NCBI GenBank assembly: GCA_022695795.1
Contig: MU404114.1
Span: 62,001-126,000 of the forward strand
Length of the DNA stretch: 64,000 bases
Source of the DNA: Biscogniauxia marginata
Taxonomy: Eukaryota > Ascomycota > Sordariomycetes > Xylariales > Xylariaceae
Direction: 5' to 3'
Of this stretch, positions 11,020 through 28,722 are shown one piece after another. A program made the position numbers and the translations under genes. Below the pieces are notes generated by a model. It did no database searches, was not told where the DNA came from, and saw nothing but the letters and a program-made list of their open reading frames with translations. Every line of letters starts with the position of its first letter. The stretch's first letter is position 1.

Positions 11020-14000
11020 GGTGCCGACTGTTGTTCAATGGCTTTCCGTAAAGACCCGGTAGGCTGAAGTGTCGAGATGGGGAAGAAAAGAAAAAAAAAA
11101 TTAATAAAACACCCCCCACACCAAGGGTCGGGCAATTTCGTGAGTAGTTCCTGGGGTGACAATGCTTCAGGGCGAACGCGGGATAGGAATCCAGACGCCT
11201 TCCGGTATGCAGTCAAGCCCAACCGTGGGGAAGGGGGTGGTGATGAGGGATGAGATTATCAAGACCGGTAGGGCAGCAGTGAGCGTAGACGAGGAGTCTG
11301 TACTACAGCGTAGGTGTGGTTGTGGTAGTGTTGAAGAAGGAGGTTATGCTACGTATTCAGGGCTATGGTGCAGAGGGATGAGCCATCGACGGCGAGACAT
11401 GTGTGCTTTATTGCAGAATTGAGTTGTTAGTGCGGGGCAGGGATATCTCAAGACGGAATCAAGGAGACAAGACCGAAGAGGAAACGGGGTTGGGATGGAA
11501 CCGAGTTCGATAGACGCAGGCAAAAGATGCGGCTCTTGAAGAGTGTGACCCATCCTGATGTGTTGGCGCGAGTCGTTGCCAGTTGATAAAATCTCGAGAG
11601 ACTAGGCAACTCCACCACAACACATGGGGTAATGCATCCTCACAAAGATGATCGTCTCTGATAAGTCTTGCGGTATTCCTCCTGGCAGGATGTGGTACCG
11701 CCATCTCTAAGTTCTGTCCCATACCCTGTCCGACAATGGGGACCGCTGGGTAAAAGAGACGCTGTATATGCAGAGGTAGGCATAGTGAAGTGGCAAAATG
11801 AACTGGAACCAGTTCTGCGGCCAATCCACGTCCTCGACGGAACTGCAAATTGGAAAAGGGAACAAAGGAAAAACAAAGAAGCTCAGGGCTTCAATCTTGA
11901 CCAGTGGACCGGCCACCAGTCACATCTCGTCTCCTAGATGTCCCGGACAGGCAGGAAGAGGGATGTGCCTGGTATATCGCCTGGGGGGGGGGGGGTACGC
12001 AGAGAGAGGCAAAGGAACTGTCATTCCAAGATCCCTCTTGACGGCCGCTAATGCAATAGCAATCAACCCAAAGGACGATAGCTGGTACTAAAAAAATACC
12101 TAGCGGGTTTTCTCGACGGCCACAGAAATAGGTAAAAGGTAGTGGTACCTCTCCACGTACCATGCATGTCCATCTGCCATGCTACCGCAATGCCTGTCTG
12201 TTGATGTACGCCCATGTATCCTGTATGTATAGATCCATGTACACGACAGGGACTCCGGGATCGATGAGGACAACGAGGGAGGGGCTCAACGGTGGTGACT
12301 AGGCGTGACGACGAGGTTCCAAATTCCGAGGAATGCCAGGTCCAGAAGCCAATCCAATGGGTCAGATGGGATGCTTTGCAGTAGAAGAATAAGAAGAAGC
12401 GTACACGTATTGGGCCGAGGGGGGGGGGGTAAGCGATCCGCCCCCGAGTCAAAATAAACAGCGTCAGCAGAAGCGTACAGGCAAATCAAATCAGCGCGTG
12501 GGAAAGCAGTCTAGCAAAGCTCAGCTAAAATAGAGGCAAAAGAAAAAAAATGACTGGGTCATATGTAACATGTAGGGTTGGTTAGCGAGGGTTGGAGGTG
12601 CCAACAGCGATGTATGCGGAGATAGACGTATGGCTTTCGTTTTACTTGTCTCCTCTTTTCTTTTCTTCGTTTCTTCTCCTTGCCTTCTGGCCCTTTTCTG
12701 GAGCCAAAGACGAGGTGAATAAATCGAATGACTGGCTTGCGCCGAAGAGGAACCACGAAGTCGGTGAACAACAAAAAAAATATGAGCTGCATGAACACAC
12801 TGACTGGCCCGCTGGGAGATCCTGGTCGTAGAATGAACCCGGTCTCTGCCCTAACGGGCGATTGGGAGAGTTATTGGAGACCCTGCGAGGACCGACAGGA
12901 GCCACTGAAAAAGTCTATGGGACCATTGGCCAATGAGCATCGTCGACGTCGGGGAGAGGCGAAGGCGACTAGCCAAAGTCGAGACGCTTAACACCTCATG
13001 CAATGATGAGTTGGCATTGCCGCTTGATATTAAATCAAGAAGGACGTCTCGCTGCGCATGTCAGAAGCGGTATGAGTACCTGTTGCCAGCGACGCCGACG
13101 GCCGGGGGCCGAGGTATCAGTACCCCTCTCGACCTGCCCCTCGCTACGCCTGGCGATTTGTTGCATATGGAGAAATGGACGCCATTTATGACGACGGTGC
13201 CTCTGGCTAACGGGGGGCAGTCGTCGTAGTATTGCTACAAACCCGCGGGCGAGACGCCGTAGGAGGTGATGGTCATGTAACTTTGAAACTTGAGTCAAGT
13301 GGCGGTAGGACTTTTTCTTAGACATGGAGCGCTTGGATGCTTTTCGAAGTTGAGTGAGGGGAAGAAGAAGCTTAATACCTATTGATGTACAGATCTACCG
13401 CGTGCTAGAATACCTTAATTGTTACATAAAATAGCTAAAGCGGGAAGATTGGAATAAAAAGAACGCATAGACCGCATGCGATCTTATCTAAGATGGATAG
13501 ATACCTACCAGGTATGTTATACCTGAGTCTATAAGAACCTACCTACATGTACACCTAACCCAAGGGTAGATAAGTATAAAATACGGAATTTTGCGGTCTA
13601 AAAAAAAACCAATGAGGAATTAGGTCCCAGGTAAAAATAAAATATAATAATAAGAAAAGCCAGCAAAAAGAAAAACCCTCCCTACGATATTTAGTTGAGA
13701 CAACCGAAAGAATAAGACAATGCGACATATAAGTGCACGTGTAGGGGAAGAGGGAAGGAGACAAAGGGGGGGGGGGGGGGGGGAGGAGGAGAAGGAAATG
13801 CATAATGATATCGCAACGGTCTTGGTACAGGCGAATAAAGAAGGAGGCACATATAAATGTATCCGTACTAGGTATGTACATGATGTCAGGATGGTCTTAC
13901 TTTACAAGGACTAGAGGCCAAGTTAGTAAGTACTAGGTATTCTTAGTCCGTGGGGCTTTTTATTTTTATATTATAATTCTTTTTCCCTTCCTTAGCATGT

Positions 14001-15902
14001 TGCAGAATGTCGGTCGACCTACAGATACCTACGCCGATAAAACCACACAATGCAACCTCATGTTCAGCCAGAGATAGAGACATACATACATACATACATG
14101 CATCGAAAGTCATTGTCGATGCAACGTGTTTGCTAGGGCAGCAATCTCGGTCGTGAGCCAACCCGGCAGGAAACAATGTCCAAACTACTGGAATTCGACC
14201 GAGATGAACCATGATATCATTGCATCTCAGCTAGAACTAAGCCTTCGGAAACCCTCTTTTCGAACACGTTCTTGGCCGGATCTCACGGCTACTGGAGTGC
14301 TGGTCATGTAACGAGATGTATCGTGTGTCCGACCCGCCCCCACTGGCAAGGCGATGGATGTCGTGCAGCAAGCCTTGTCCGCAGTACACAAACACATCCT
14401 ACTACTACACCTTGGAAGCTCTACTCGAGATCCCCATCGCCCACATGTACATAATCGAGAGCCTTATTTTTGAAACCTAGACTTTGTCGTCTTACTTTCC
14501 CCCGTAGCTTATTACGTCTCACAATGCACCCCGCCATTCTCCATCGTCTGAAGCTTTGCTGGCAGGTAACGACTGCCAACACCACCAAGGGGACAAAGAA
14601 AATAGATATGTAGTGACTCTGCGTACCCAGATTTGAGCTAACGCCGTGTGGCCTACTGTTCCGACCTGGTGGTACTAGAGAATCATTGTGAAGCTGATCG
14701 CAAGTCTCGAGTCGTCGATGAATCTCCGCTTATGGACCAGGCGCGTCGTACAACATCTCGCCAATTTGTGCAAAGCACATGCGATCAGTAGAGATAACGC
14801 TATGTTACCTCCTCTCGCGTTAGCTCGGTATATATCGCTTTGTCATCTGAAGTCGAGGACGGCCCAAAAGGCGGCCACAATGGAGACTGCCACGTCAAAG
14901 ATTTGCTGTGGCCATATCGGTTCGAGGTAGGGGTGTAATGCAAAACGACCACAACATGTGGCCAACCTACCCAACTTTTTGCCAATGCTCTCGACATGAT
15001 CTGTGCAGGGCATATGTAGCTCTGCACGCATCTCAACATACGCTATCTCGACAACTTGGTGCGAGGACACGATGTTGGAGGATCATCGGTGCCGCGCATG
15101 ATGGATCAGCCCTCCAGCCTCGACGATGCCTGCACCTTGCCGTCCACTTCGGGTTTTGGATCAGTGTGGCCATAGAAGGAGTGGCGTCACTTCGGACTCT
15201 GAAATGGTCAGGTCAGATTCCAGCCCCTCGAGCAACCTGCCGCCCGCAGACTCGCACTGATTTGCACTCGAGCTGCTCAAGGTGTAGTCATCATGTTGTG
15301 CAACGGCAAAACATGTGGTGGACAATGTAGATTAACGAGTGTGTGGGAATCCCTCCGGCTGGTTCTGTTTCACCGCAATCGGGCGATACTTTCCTCACTA
15401 GCCTACGCTTATATTATATTACCAACAGTAGTTGGTATGTCGATTGCAGTGTGCATAATAAATCCTGTACATAATTTTGAAATGGGTATAGCCAAGGGAT
15501 ACGGCTACCTCCTCGTACAATGATCGGGCCAATCTATGTTGCCAGCTTTCAATGATGCGCTGTCCTGATGTGTAACTGCGGAGGTATGTAGTCCATATAC
15601 TACAGGGGCTCTAGCTGACGCTTCAATCCATTCACGCCCGATATGCCCATCTGGGTAGGTAAGCATGCTCGGCTCAACCCGTCTGGATCAAAAGGGGTTC
15701 GTGCCGAATTTCTATCAAGACACCACAGTCCGATACCCTGTAGAGCAAGGCACGTCAAGAGGATTATATCTCGCGTTTAGGCCGAAAAACGTGAGGCCGA
15801 ACTATCAAAGGGTCGAGTAGAAGATTTCCAAATCTCATCGTATTGGCTCGGCCCAGTGGCGGGTAAGGCCTCTGATATGCGGCCATAACAGCCATAAGCG
15901 GG
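11020..15902. other. Long gene desert (4.9 kb)
   Basis: I find no gene on either strand. There are homopolymer tracts (13 G near 11982, 18 G at 13766-13783) and many unrelated short open frames without motifs. A minus-strand frame at 14843-15070 has a hydrophobic end (DVAVSIVAAFWAVL) and could be the relic of a membrane protein, but I cannot extend it. The first few hundred bases must contain the promoter of the small gene starting at 11019. Confidence 0.45.
13766..13783. repeat. Homopolymeric G run (18 nt)
   Basis: Eighteen consecutive G, followed by a purine-only stretch to about 13797. Such a run is a likely place for assembly length error. Confidence 0.85.
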
Positions 15903-17619
15903 TCAGAATCCCGGTTTTGACAAGAAGTATGACATGATCTCTTTGCGTTTCTCCTCAGGAATCGCGTAGACAGGGTCGGTTGCGTTGATTCGGTCTTGTT
16001 CGTCAAATATCTGATGGTCTTCGATGTACGGCGAGACGTCATACGTTAAGTGCGCCATTATTCCTTCGCCACTCGCAGGAAGCCAACGGGTAGCATGTTG
16101 TGCCGAAGACAAACCGCTGAGAACGTAGCAAGTATGATACGCATCGGAATTACTTTTCTTTCATGTCAATTGATTTTATATCCCCCATCGAGGAGCGAGC
16201 ATGCAGACTTACCGGCTAGGTTTGTCTCTCATACCGCCTCGTTTTGTCTGGTCTTGCCCGCAGCATAGAATGTATCTGATGAGTCCTTCGCGGCAATACA
16301 AATCATGGGGTGCGTGATATGTGGTTGTGTTATTGCCTTCGCTTGGAGGCCCATGGAGGCTGGCTTCTATTAATGGCCAACAACCCCCAACCCAGTGGCT
16401 ATAGCAGCCATCAACGAGTTTATTCGTGCGACCGCAAAACCCACCTTCTGGGGCGTATTGGCGCGACGAGAGCCAAGAAATAAGGCGTGGGACGTCAAGA
16501 TATCTAGACTCGACTCTTAGTATTGGATCACTATTGCCCCTTGTTTTCACCCCCCAAAAGCGGCCTGGGCAAAATGCGGGTTACTACAAACCTAGGGAAA
16601 ATGCGATGCGGAGCATCGAGGATAGCAAGGCAACCTAAAGCACAAAAAGCATATGCACCATGTGCTTCCGCGTCCGGCTTCCCCGAAATGCCGCCCTCGA
16701 ATGTTTGACCTGTATGGTCAGTATGGTCAGTATGTGACCTAACGAGAAGGGTCTACTTGGTTGGGTTCCCTTACATCGGCGTACGTAACCTGCGAGGCCT
16801 GTGAATAAATCAGGCCCGTCATCCGTCCAGGCCGGGCAGTCTTTGGACAAGTCTAGCGGCAGGTTGAGCAGCGTGATTATAACAGCAGCGCAGTAGGCCC
16901 CCCTAAGAGCACAGTGAGATAGTCGCCTCGGGGTATGATGCAGTGGGGAGAACTCACCTAACGTCAACTTCGCCCCCTACTGACATTCGAAACCCCCCGT
17001 CACGCTGCTTCAGGGCGCAGAGCCATTTCCACATGGCTCTTCGATCAATGACTTCATATGCAGACTCTCCGCCAACAATAGCCAATGCCAAGACCGTAGC
17101 ATACGTAGTCGCCAGGTGGGATCGTTGGCCGAAGCCCCCCCCAAACCCACCGGTTTCATTCTGCATAGATCGTGCAGTCTCGACGAGACGGTCCCGATAG
17201 CTTGAGACATCAGCGCCCAAGAGGGACAGGCCATTCAGACACCAATAGAATATCCATGGCCTACTTGCATCAGCAGCTACAAAGGGAGCAGGAAGCTTGT
17301 CCAGGCTCTTTCGAAGGAACCTGATGTGACGTTCCCGGTCGAGATTGGGTACCCCATACTGGTTGTAAGCGATACCTTCAACCTCGGCGGCTAGGAATGG
17401 TCGGCAGTCAGCGACAGTCTCATCTTGTAGTTCGGAAGTATCAGTAACCAAGGAATCCCTGATAGGTGGGTCGAGGATGAACAGGTCGGGAATGTTTGGG
17501 GTGTGATGAGATCTGGGAACTGAGGATAGATCCGCCATGGAGGAAACGAATTCTTCATCGACCTGGTTAGTGTCGTAGTTCGAGTATCTTGTGGACGAAG
17601 CAGCAGCCTTGGTCGCCAT
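15903..17619 (-). CDS. Protein farnesyltransferase subunit beta, five exons
   Basis: This is the catalytic beta subunit, which with the alpha subunit attaches farnesyl to CaaX cysteines of Ras, Rho and pheromone-type proteins (yeast RAM1). Exons are 17619-16958, 16902-16775, 16709-16592, 16503-16213 and 16152-15903; all junction phases agree, giving 482 residues. It shows the prenyltransferase glycine-rich repeats: GGFGGGFGQ with HLATTYA, DGGFRMSVGGEVDVRGAY, CQTFEGGISGKP with AHGAYAF, and APEGGFCGRTNKLVDGCYSHWVGG. The last holds the Asp and Cys zinc ligands (DGC), and YHTCYVLSGL supplies the His ligand. I chose the ATG at 17619 because it has A at -3 and G at +4. An in-frame ATG at 17679 would add 20 basic residues. 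Introns are 55, 65, 88 and 60 nt. Identification is secure. Confidence 0.95.
16710..16774 (-). other. Intron 2 of the farnesyltransferase gene with tandemly duplicated branch site
   Basis: On the sense strand the 3' part of this 65-nt intron reads CATACTGACCATACTGACC then ATACAG. The 9-mer is repeated directly, so two CTGAC branch-point candidates lie 9 nt apart just before the acceptor. Confidence 0.7.
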
Positions 17620-20600
17620 GGTTATGCCTCTGGATACTTTCCGTTGTCTCGCTCGGGCGAGGCTAGTCTTGATTGGCATGGGACGCAGACGGACGCGGAT
17701 GTGTGCAGCTGCTGGGCGAAGAGAATATACGCAGCAGATACGGCGTCACCAAGATTCGTCAAAACTTAGTCGAGTGGTAATTTTGTTTGTTTCTTTTTTG
17801 TTTCCTTGTTTTTACGCAAGGTGATTATAGGTAGTTAGTCGCATTGATGCTTGTTCTTTGTAGGTAGCTTTAAACCCGGGCGAGTTTCTTTTGTGATGCT
17901 TTGGGTACGTCTAAGGTTCTGTTCAACGCCGTTGTACTAGTTTGAGGCTGCGTCATTGGGCAGTTTGCGCCGGCAAATCTTCGGTTCCTATCTTCGCAAG
18001 CACCTGTCACCCCGTACCTACCTCAACCTTACCACGGCGTTACTGACGCCCCTCCCCCTATGCAACTGCCCATATTATCATGCCCGAAACCTTAGCTATA
18101 CTAGGTACTACTAGTACTTCGCTGCGATTGCGGCCCGATGCCAAAACTTTATTTTTTGCCGCTTGGGCTGTTGACCATTCACCTGATTCATCACCTGACA
18201 ATCAAAGCTTACCTGTTACATAGGTACCTACGAAGTAGGCCGATAAAAGACAGTCCTAGGTGCTGTCTACCTACCAGTGGTAGGTACACACCACACTTCA
18301 TTATAGCTTATACTATACCTACCTAGTAGGTACTTCTAGGTGTTCTCGGTGGCGCAACTTGCCCACTACATTGGTAAATACCTGCCTAGGTCAAGTTTAC
18401 CAAAGTACCTGGACATGACACAGGCTTCTTCCCTTGAGCTGGTGGTTTGACCTCAACCCGGCCTTTGGGATTGGTTGCCGAAGTCGAAACGATCGAGTGT
18501 GCATGCGCTAATGGGTGCTTTCTAACGACCCGAGATTGGGTCAACACGCCCTTCAACTATTCCTACCTAATATACTGGAAATATTATTCGTGCCGTGTCC
18601 TCCGTTTTATAATAACGGGATGAGCTCACATTTGGAACTATCGTACCATAGTTGGACACCATAGGCAGGATTCGAATGAGAGGAGTCTCATTGTTGCTAT
18701 TTCGGAGGTAGATCCGGAAGAACGCCCTCAACTTAGATGTTTTAAAACGCTGGGCGGCTCGTACCGTCCCGGCTCGAACGCCATTGGCAATAGGAAGCAA
18801 GCGTGAAAACGGCGCAGAGTATTGCGAGGTTGGAACCAAACCCAGCAGGACTCGCGAGACCCTTTTTGTTCAACGGACCGATATCTTATTATGCACATGG
18901 ACCACCAAAAACAACAACATGCTAGCATGTCACCGGATCGTCCTGTTCTCGAAAGGAGTTAGAAACGAGGGTACGTGCGGTCACTCGAGACGGCGTCTGC
19001 CCACAGCTTCCATCCGGACCTGAGCTTTCCAGTCCCTGGGACCGTACCATTTCACTCCTGCAAATCATGCGAGGGAGATGTTTCCGTGATGGTAATACGA
19101 AAAAGTTCTCGAAGTATTTCTATGGCGAACGTCACGCAAAGAGCCATACAACCCTGTCGGCTCAACCGTTTGCTGTCAAACTCGGGGGTGGTGGCCCAAC
19201 CGTGGCGTCGTGCACTGGCAACACTGGACTAAACCAAGGATTTGCGAGCATACTGAGCGGGGTCGGGTGATGATTATATCATTGTACGACATTTTTCTGT
19301 ATTACAATTGGTATCCGCGCGGACCGCGAGGAAAAATCATGATGATCTACTCCGTGTGGTAAGTCGGTCCATCCGTCGTCCTGTTCGCCGGCCGGGAGTG
19401 AGAAGTGCCACAACCACGAAGCGGGTCTCGCCGTGGACGGACCCTTCCAAGTGGCGAGGCCACTGGGTTAAACGAGACGTGGGCTCAACGCGCGTGGGTT
19501 AGGACGGCCCTCCGTCGATCCGGGGATGTCTCAGATTCTGTACACATCACAGCAACACTAGAACGAGTTGGCCTGAGACAACCCAAAGAGTTGGAATGCC
19601 CTTTTCTATTTTCGGGCTCCTTCAATTTTGTCACCTGGTTTCAGACAGACAGACTCACCTATACCCCCCATTACCCATTATAGGTAGGGACTAAATACCT
19701 AGTGTGTTGATGCTCTCTAGCTCTGTAGTCTGTCTCAAGGTGGAGGAGTGCTTCATGAGAATCTTCATGGAACCAACATCTCCACCCTGGAGTCATCCAC
19801 AATCGTGGAGCTAAGTCGGATGAGTTGGCCAGCTACGGATCTCACCATGATAACTACCAAATTAAGTCTGCCTAGGCATTCCGTTAAATCGATAATGCCG
19901 ACAACGGGTCGGGGCGGTCAGTGGTGCTGCAAGTAATCGTCGACCTTGAGCGAGATAACGAACAGGTGGCTTAGATAGCTACCACTCCTCCGAGCAGCGC
20001 GTCCCATCCAGTATCTCGATCATCTCAGGGCTAGGATCGGCGTTTTGATCATTTAATCCACCCAAGGACGGAGATGTAAGGCTAGGACAAATATGCATAT
20101 ATGAGGAAATACTTGAGCGTATTGGGAGGGGTTCTTGCCGCCTTGCTTTAATCAAGGTGATGAGCGGTACAAGAGATATGCACGTATGACATGATATCTT
20201 GACGAGATTACTGCTACCTATCCTCCGGCGAGAGTGACAGGGCATGAACGAATCCTCCAAGAGGCCTGTTCCTGTATCCGGCCAATAGACTCAGGAAGCG
20301 TACGTTGCAAGGTGACAAGGTGACAAATCGCGCGCTGCGGCTACCGGCGTGTCTGGTAGTGATCCATTTGGCCGTGTGGTAGCACAAGTGGGGGAAGCTC
20401 ATGGAAGCGCTTCTTTTCCGCTATCGATGGCTACCGGCTCTTGGTTTGAGAGCCCCCGGGTGGGATGCGATCCACCGATGGGGAGTAATATTTCGAGGCA
20501 GACGAGCCGATTTCCTTTAGTACGGCAGGCAGCTCGGAGACGATCGATAATGATGATGAGGCTCATATGCTTGATCACGTTGTGCTGTGTAGAGCACCAT

Positions 20601-22280
20601 CATGAAGACGAAAGGCTCGTTCTCGGGACCGCAAAAGGTAAGACATGCACCAATGTGCGGAAATGAGATGGGCATTTGAGGTGATTTATGTGGGTGATGG
20701 ATTGGGATTGGGCAAGGCGATGGCGAAAGATGCGGAGGTCAAGTGGCTCATGTGTAAACGGTATCACGTCTATCTGCAGATGCTGATGCTGATGGCAGGT
20801 CGTGTGGTGCACAGTAGGAACTGAGAAGGATACTGGCCGGAGACTTTCTGTGTCTTACTGCTGAGACCCTCTGGACCCTGTCGCGGAGGCATAGATTGCT
20901 GGAATCATTGATGGACACGACTCGTTCGAGAATTTCCACACTCTAGGATTGTTCGTATCTGGTAGCGGGTAACTTCACCATTAGCAGCTAGGAAACGCAC
21001 CGAGGTTATAGAGCTCCACGGGACTATTTTAGTGACGATATACTATCCTTGACTATGTATCTAGATAGTATACAACTATTCTGAGCTAACCCAAGTTAAG
21101 AGACTTACATGGACTATCCATACATGTATCGAAACTCTATGGGGTCTTCCTCTCTTGAGTCTTCCATGGCGAGCTCACTGACCCCTGCAGACTTCGCATA
21201 CACTTGTCATTCCGAGAGGGCTCGTCAGATTGTAACTGTTGTTGATTTTGATACGACGATTGAGGACGAACGTGTCAGCGTTGGCTCAAAGTGAGATAAT
21301 TGATGCTATCCATCTGCAGCGAGCCGTCCGTCCTAAAGGGTATTTAAGCTGGCTTAGTCTTAGATCAAAGTGATGTTGTCATCTGTCATCTCTTTCCCCA
21401 ACTAACTCGTTGATGAACATCTAAAACATGCAAATTATCTAGCAACATACTCAGCCAGCAAAGCCGGGTTTCCTCTTGTTTCGGGGACAGCGCTAGGTGG
21501 GATTGGCCCGGAGTTGCCAGATCCAGGTCCAGTGGCGACTTATGAAACTTCTTGTTGTTGTTCTCGCTCTGGTTATTACCATTCCTGCATGCTAATAAGG
21601 ATCGATTCTGCAGAATACTTTAGGTGGTAGAAGGTTGGATCCTAGGTAGACTGGGACTGCCCCCTTACTTGTACAGTAGTGGGAGCCGGTGGGAAGACAG
21701 GCGATTGGCAGTTGGCACGGGCGGCATTCGCTAACCCCGCCATCGACAGAGGGGCCCAGGTAAGCAGAGTAGAGCCCCCCCGCCGTCTGCGTGTACCGCG
21801 GACAGTGCCAGGGACGCTAGTGGTGCTAGCGCTGCTGGAGAGACGGCTGGTCATTGGCCTCGTGCCAACCCCCCCGAGCCCACCCCATGTCTCGCCGGTC
21901 CACGGGCTGCGCCGTCTGATTGGCCCCGTCGCTGCAGGTTGCAGGTGGGACTGCGACGCCAACGTTGCTCTTCTCACCGCCAGTTTCCCGCCAGTTTCCC
22001 CGTCTGCCCTCGCACAATCTCATGTCTCCCAAGCCTTCTAAGCCTCCTCTCTATTGCCTGCTCAAGGCCGTCTTCCCCATCCTTATCCTCGATCTCACTC
22101 GACCACCACCGCAAAATCTTACTTCCTCCGCCTCCAGACTTCCTCTTCGAATCCCCCAGGAGCTGAGAGGGCAATTTCGCGAAAGAGCGGTGTCCCCTCT
22201 GCTTGTCTAATAATACTAGCGGAACTCTCCTCCAATCCTCCAGTTGAATCTCCCTCTCCTCTCCCTGACGACTGACAACA
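17620..22280. other. Long gene desert (4.7 kb)
   Basis: I see no supportable gene. Bases 18090-18420 are dense in CCTACCTA/TAGGTACC motifs. From about 18600 to 20700 the DNA is less simple in sequence and has short open frames on both strands that may be remnants of an old element. At 19303-19325 a stretch ending in ACA is followed by ATTGGTATC, which loosely resembles a retrotransposon primer-binding site, but I cannot find a paired LTR. Bases 22000-22280 are the CT-rich leader of the next gene. Confidence 0.45.
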
Positions 22281-24831
22281 ATGACCCTCGATTTCAACGC
22301 CGCGGGGGGAGATGCTGCGCTGTTGGACTTGACTTTCGACCAGCGGGACCGTTATCCGTACACCACTACTGCCCCAACCGCGAATCCTGCCATATCGGCC
22401 ACCACAATGGCTCCTCCCACTCGCCCGCCAGGTGCCTGGTCGATGCCACTTGATATGGCTGCCGTGACGGCTCCCCAGAACTCCGGCGCGAGCAACGTAT
22501 CCTCTCCGGACGACTCTCAACACCACCAGCAATCGCAGTCGCAGTCGCCCGCGCAGTCGAGTGCGAGTCCATTGCAGCATTCGCCCTACCAGGGGGCAGC
22601 CGCCCAGCCCGGCCACTCTCCCGCGCTTCTGACCGACTGGACCCTGCTTCAGCACCAGCAACAGCACCCGCCGGTCCAGGATCTTTCCCACTTTATCCAG
22701 GACACCTCTCTGATCCCGTTCAATCCGTTTGCGGCCCAGTTTCAGACCAATCCTATTGAGTATCTGCCTGCGACGACCCAGGCCGCACTTGAGTCGGGAA
22801 TTCAGATGGAACAGGGCTTCAGCAATGTGTCGCCCATCGAAGATGCTCGCGCCATGCAGCAGCAGTGGGAAGGTATGGGCATGGGAAATTGGCAAGATTT
22901 CGGGGCTTCGTTGCAGTTCCCAGCTGATGGCCTTCCCCGGTTTGGAAGTATGGGAAGCCAGTCCCCGACTGGAACATATCTGGAAGTTCTGTCGCTCCCA
23001 GGCTCGAGCGACAATGGCTGGACCCAGGTAGACATGTACCAGAACTACGAGTCGTACCAGCAAGCCCAGGCCCAAGCCCAGGCTCAGAATACCGCAGCAA
23101 TTTTCAACCCGGGCCAGACGCTACACCTGAGGACCAATTCTGATGCCTCCCACTCGGATGGGAGTGGCCAGCCTCTCGACTTCAGCAGCAGCTACGAGGA
23201 TGTTTCGTTCAACTATTCGCCCTTCTCCCCCGAGTCCGATACTTATTCGGATCCGTCAACTCATCGGAATTGCTACCATGGTGAAAGCCATAACCACACT
23301 CACGAAATAATTAGCCCAACTGCTGCGGTTGCCCCCGTTCCAATCAAGACTTCTCCTACGTCCACGCGCCATAGCCCGGCTAGCGGATCCGGCGTGAACT
23401 CTCCGCCCCACAACACGTCACGAAGGAACTCGGGCCCCAAGAAGAGTCCGATTGCCAAGTCTACGAAGTCGGTTATTCGAAGAACCTCTAACGGGAAGAA
23501 GGATGGTACTGTTGAGAAGAAGGTCGGGCGAAGAAAGGGTCCTCTTCTGCCTGAGCAGCGGAAGCAGGCCAGCGAGATTAGAAAACTCCGAGCCTGTCTT
23601 CGATGCAAGTTCCTTAAAAAGACTTGCGACAAGGGCGAGCCGTGTGGTGGTTGCCAGCCATCACATGCCCGACTCTGGCAGGTCCCTTGCACGCGTATCG
23701 ACATCAAGGATATTGGCTATTTCATGAAGGATTGGAAGGCAGACTATGAGCGACACCTAGGACGTGGTGTGTCCGTCTACAATGTGAAGGGGTTTGCGCA
23801 AAAAGAGACGTTGATGTGGATCACCCATGGGTATGGTTTCTGCCTGCCCGTAATGGTTCGCGAAGTCTTTGTTGCCGACGACAGCTGTTTCCAGGTTGAT
23901 TGGGTTGAGTCGTACCAGATTGATCAAGAGCCAATCGAGTTCGAACTCAAGACCGAGAAGCTAGACGTTGGCCAGGGAGGCGTCAACATGGAGGCACTCG
24001 CTGAGTACTTGGACAAGCACATCGAGAGTGGCTTCGAGAATTTCATTGACGATCACTTTGAGGGCACGCCCTTCGTCACTGAGATTCTCAAGACGGCTTA
24101 TCGCTTCTATACCAAGGAGAAGCTGCCAGTTATTCGCAAGGCGCTTAAGCTCGTCTTGGCCTACAATCTTACCATGCACATCACCCTCGTCGAGCAGCAG
24201 GGTTCCGAACAGACTCTGGATGGTCAGATTGATGACGAGGACTCCAAGTACTATGGGAAATACGTTGCCCCTGTCATGATCAATTTCCAGATCAAGTGCG
24301 CCATGGCCGACATGTGGCGCGAATTACAGAAAGAAATCTTGGAGGAGCTCTCGGCACTCTACTCCAGCGTGTACAGCGGTGACCGTCTCAAGAATTGGCC
24401 TACTATCTTCATGCTGGCCTCCATCCTGCTGGCCGTCTGGGAGGAGATGCAGTTCGATTGCCATTACCGGGTACCGGACCCCGTCGCCGTCGAAAAGTTC
24501 TGTTCCGACATGGAATCCACTCCCGTTGGCGTCATTACTGGCCTTTTCCACGCCATCTCTCAGAAGCTCCCGTCTTTGGTCGACTGGGACAGCCAACGCC
24601 ACGGCCATCTCCTTAACAACAACGTCGCTGTCTGTGAAGCTATGACAGAAGTGCGGCAGCACATTTTAAAGCATGGTAAGAGACCCTTGTATATTTCAGT
24701 GCTGATAACGATGCTAATCCTTGTGCTCAGAGCCGTATCTTCGAACGAGAAACACATCGAAGTTTGACAGATACGATTTCGATTCTCTGTCGAATAAGTT
24801 CTTGTCCAAACTTGTTATTAAGGCCAACTAA
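22281..24831 (+). CDS. Zn(II)2Cys6-type transcription regulator, two exons
   Basis: I join 22281-24675 and 24731-24831 across a 55-nt intron (GTAAGA..CTCAG) for 831 residues; the second exon encodes the conserved-looking end RTRNTSKFDRYDF..NKFLSKLV. The N-terminal half is Gln-, Ser- and Pro-rich with a QAQAQAQAQ run near residue 260, typical of activation or low-complexity regions. A basic segment (about 385-435) precedes the cysteine cluster: C439, C442, C449, C455, C458 and C470, spacing CX2CX6CX5CX2CX11C. The first five match the Gal4-type binuclear cluster, but the last gap is 11 rather than the usual 6-9. The C-terminal half (about 490-831) is globular and unassigned. It is presumably a nuclear DNA-binding protein; the target is unknown. 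I do not recognise a named orthologue. Confidence 0.9.

Positions 24832-28722
<3,891 letters not shown>

Noticed and set aside
14843..15070. A minus-strand frame with a hydrophobic end, possibly part of a membrane protein.
   Set aside because: It cannot be extended by splicing in either direction and matches no family I know; too weak to list as a gene.
19303..19330. ACAATTGGTATC resembles the LTR end and primer-binding site of a Copia-type retrotransposon.
   Set aside because: No paired LTR, polypurine tract or reverse-transcriptase-like frame could be found nearby; the match is only nine or ten bases.
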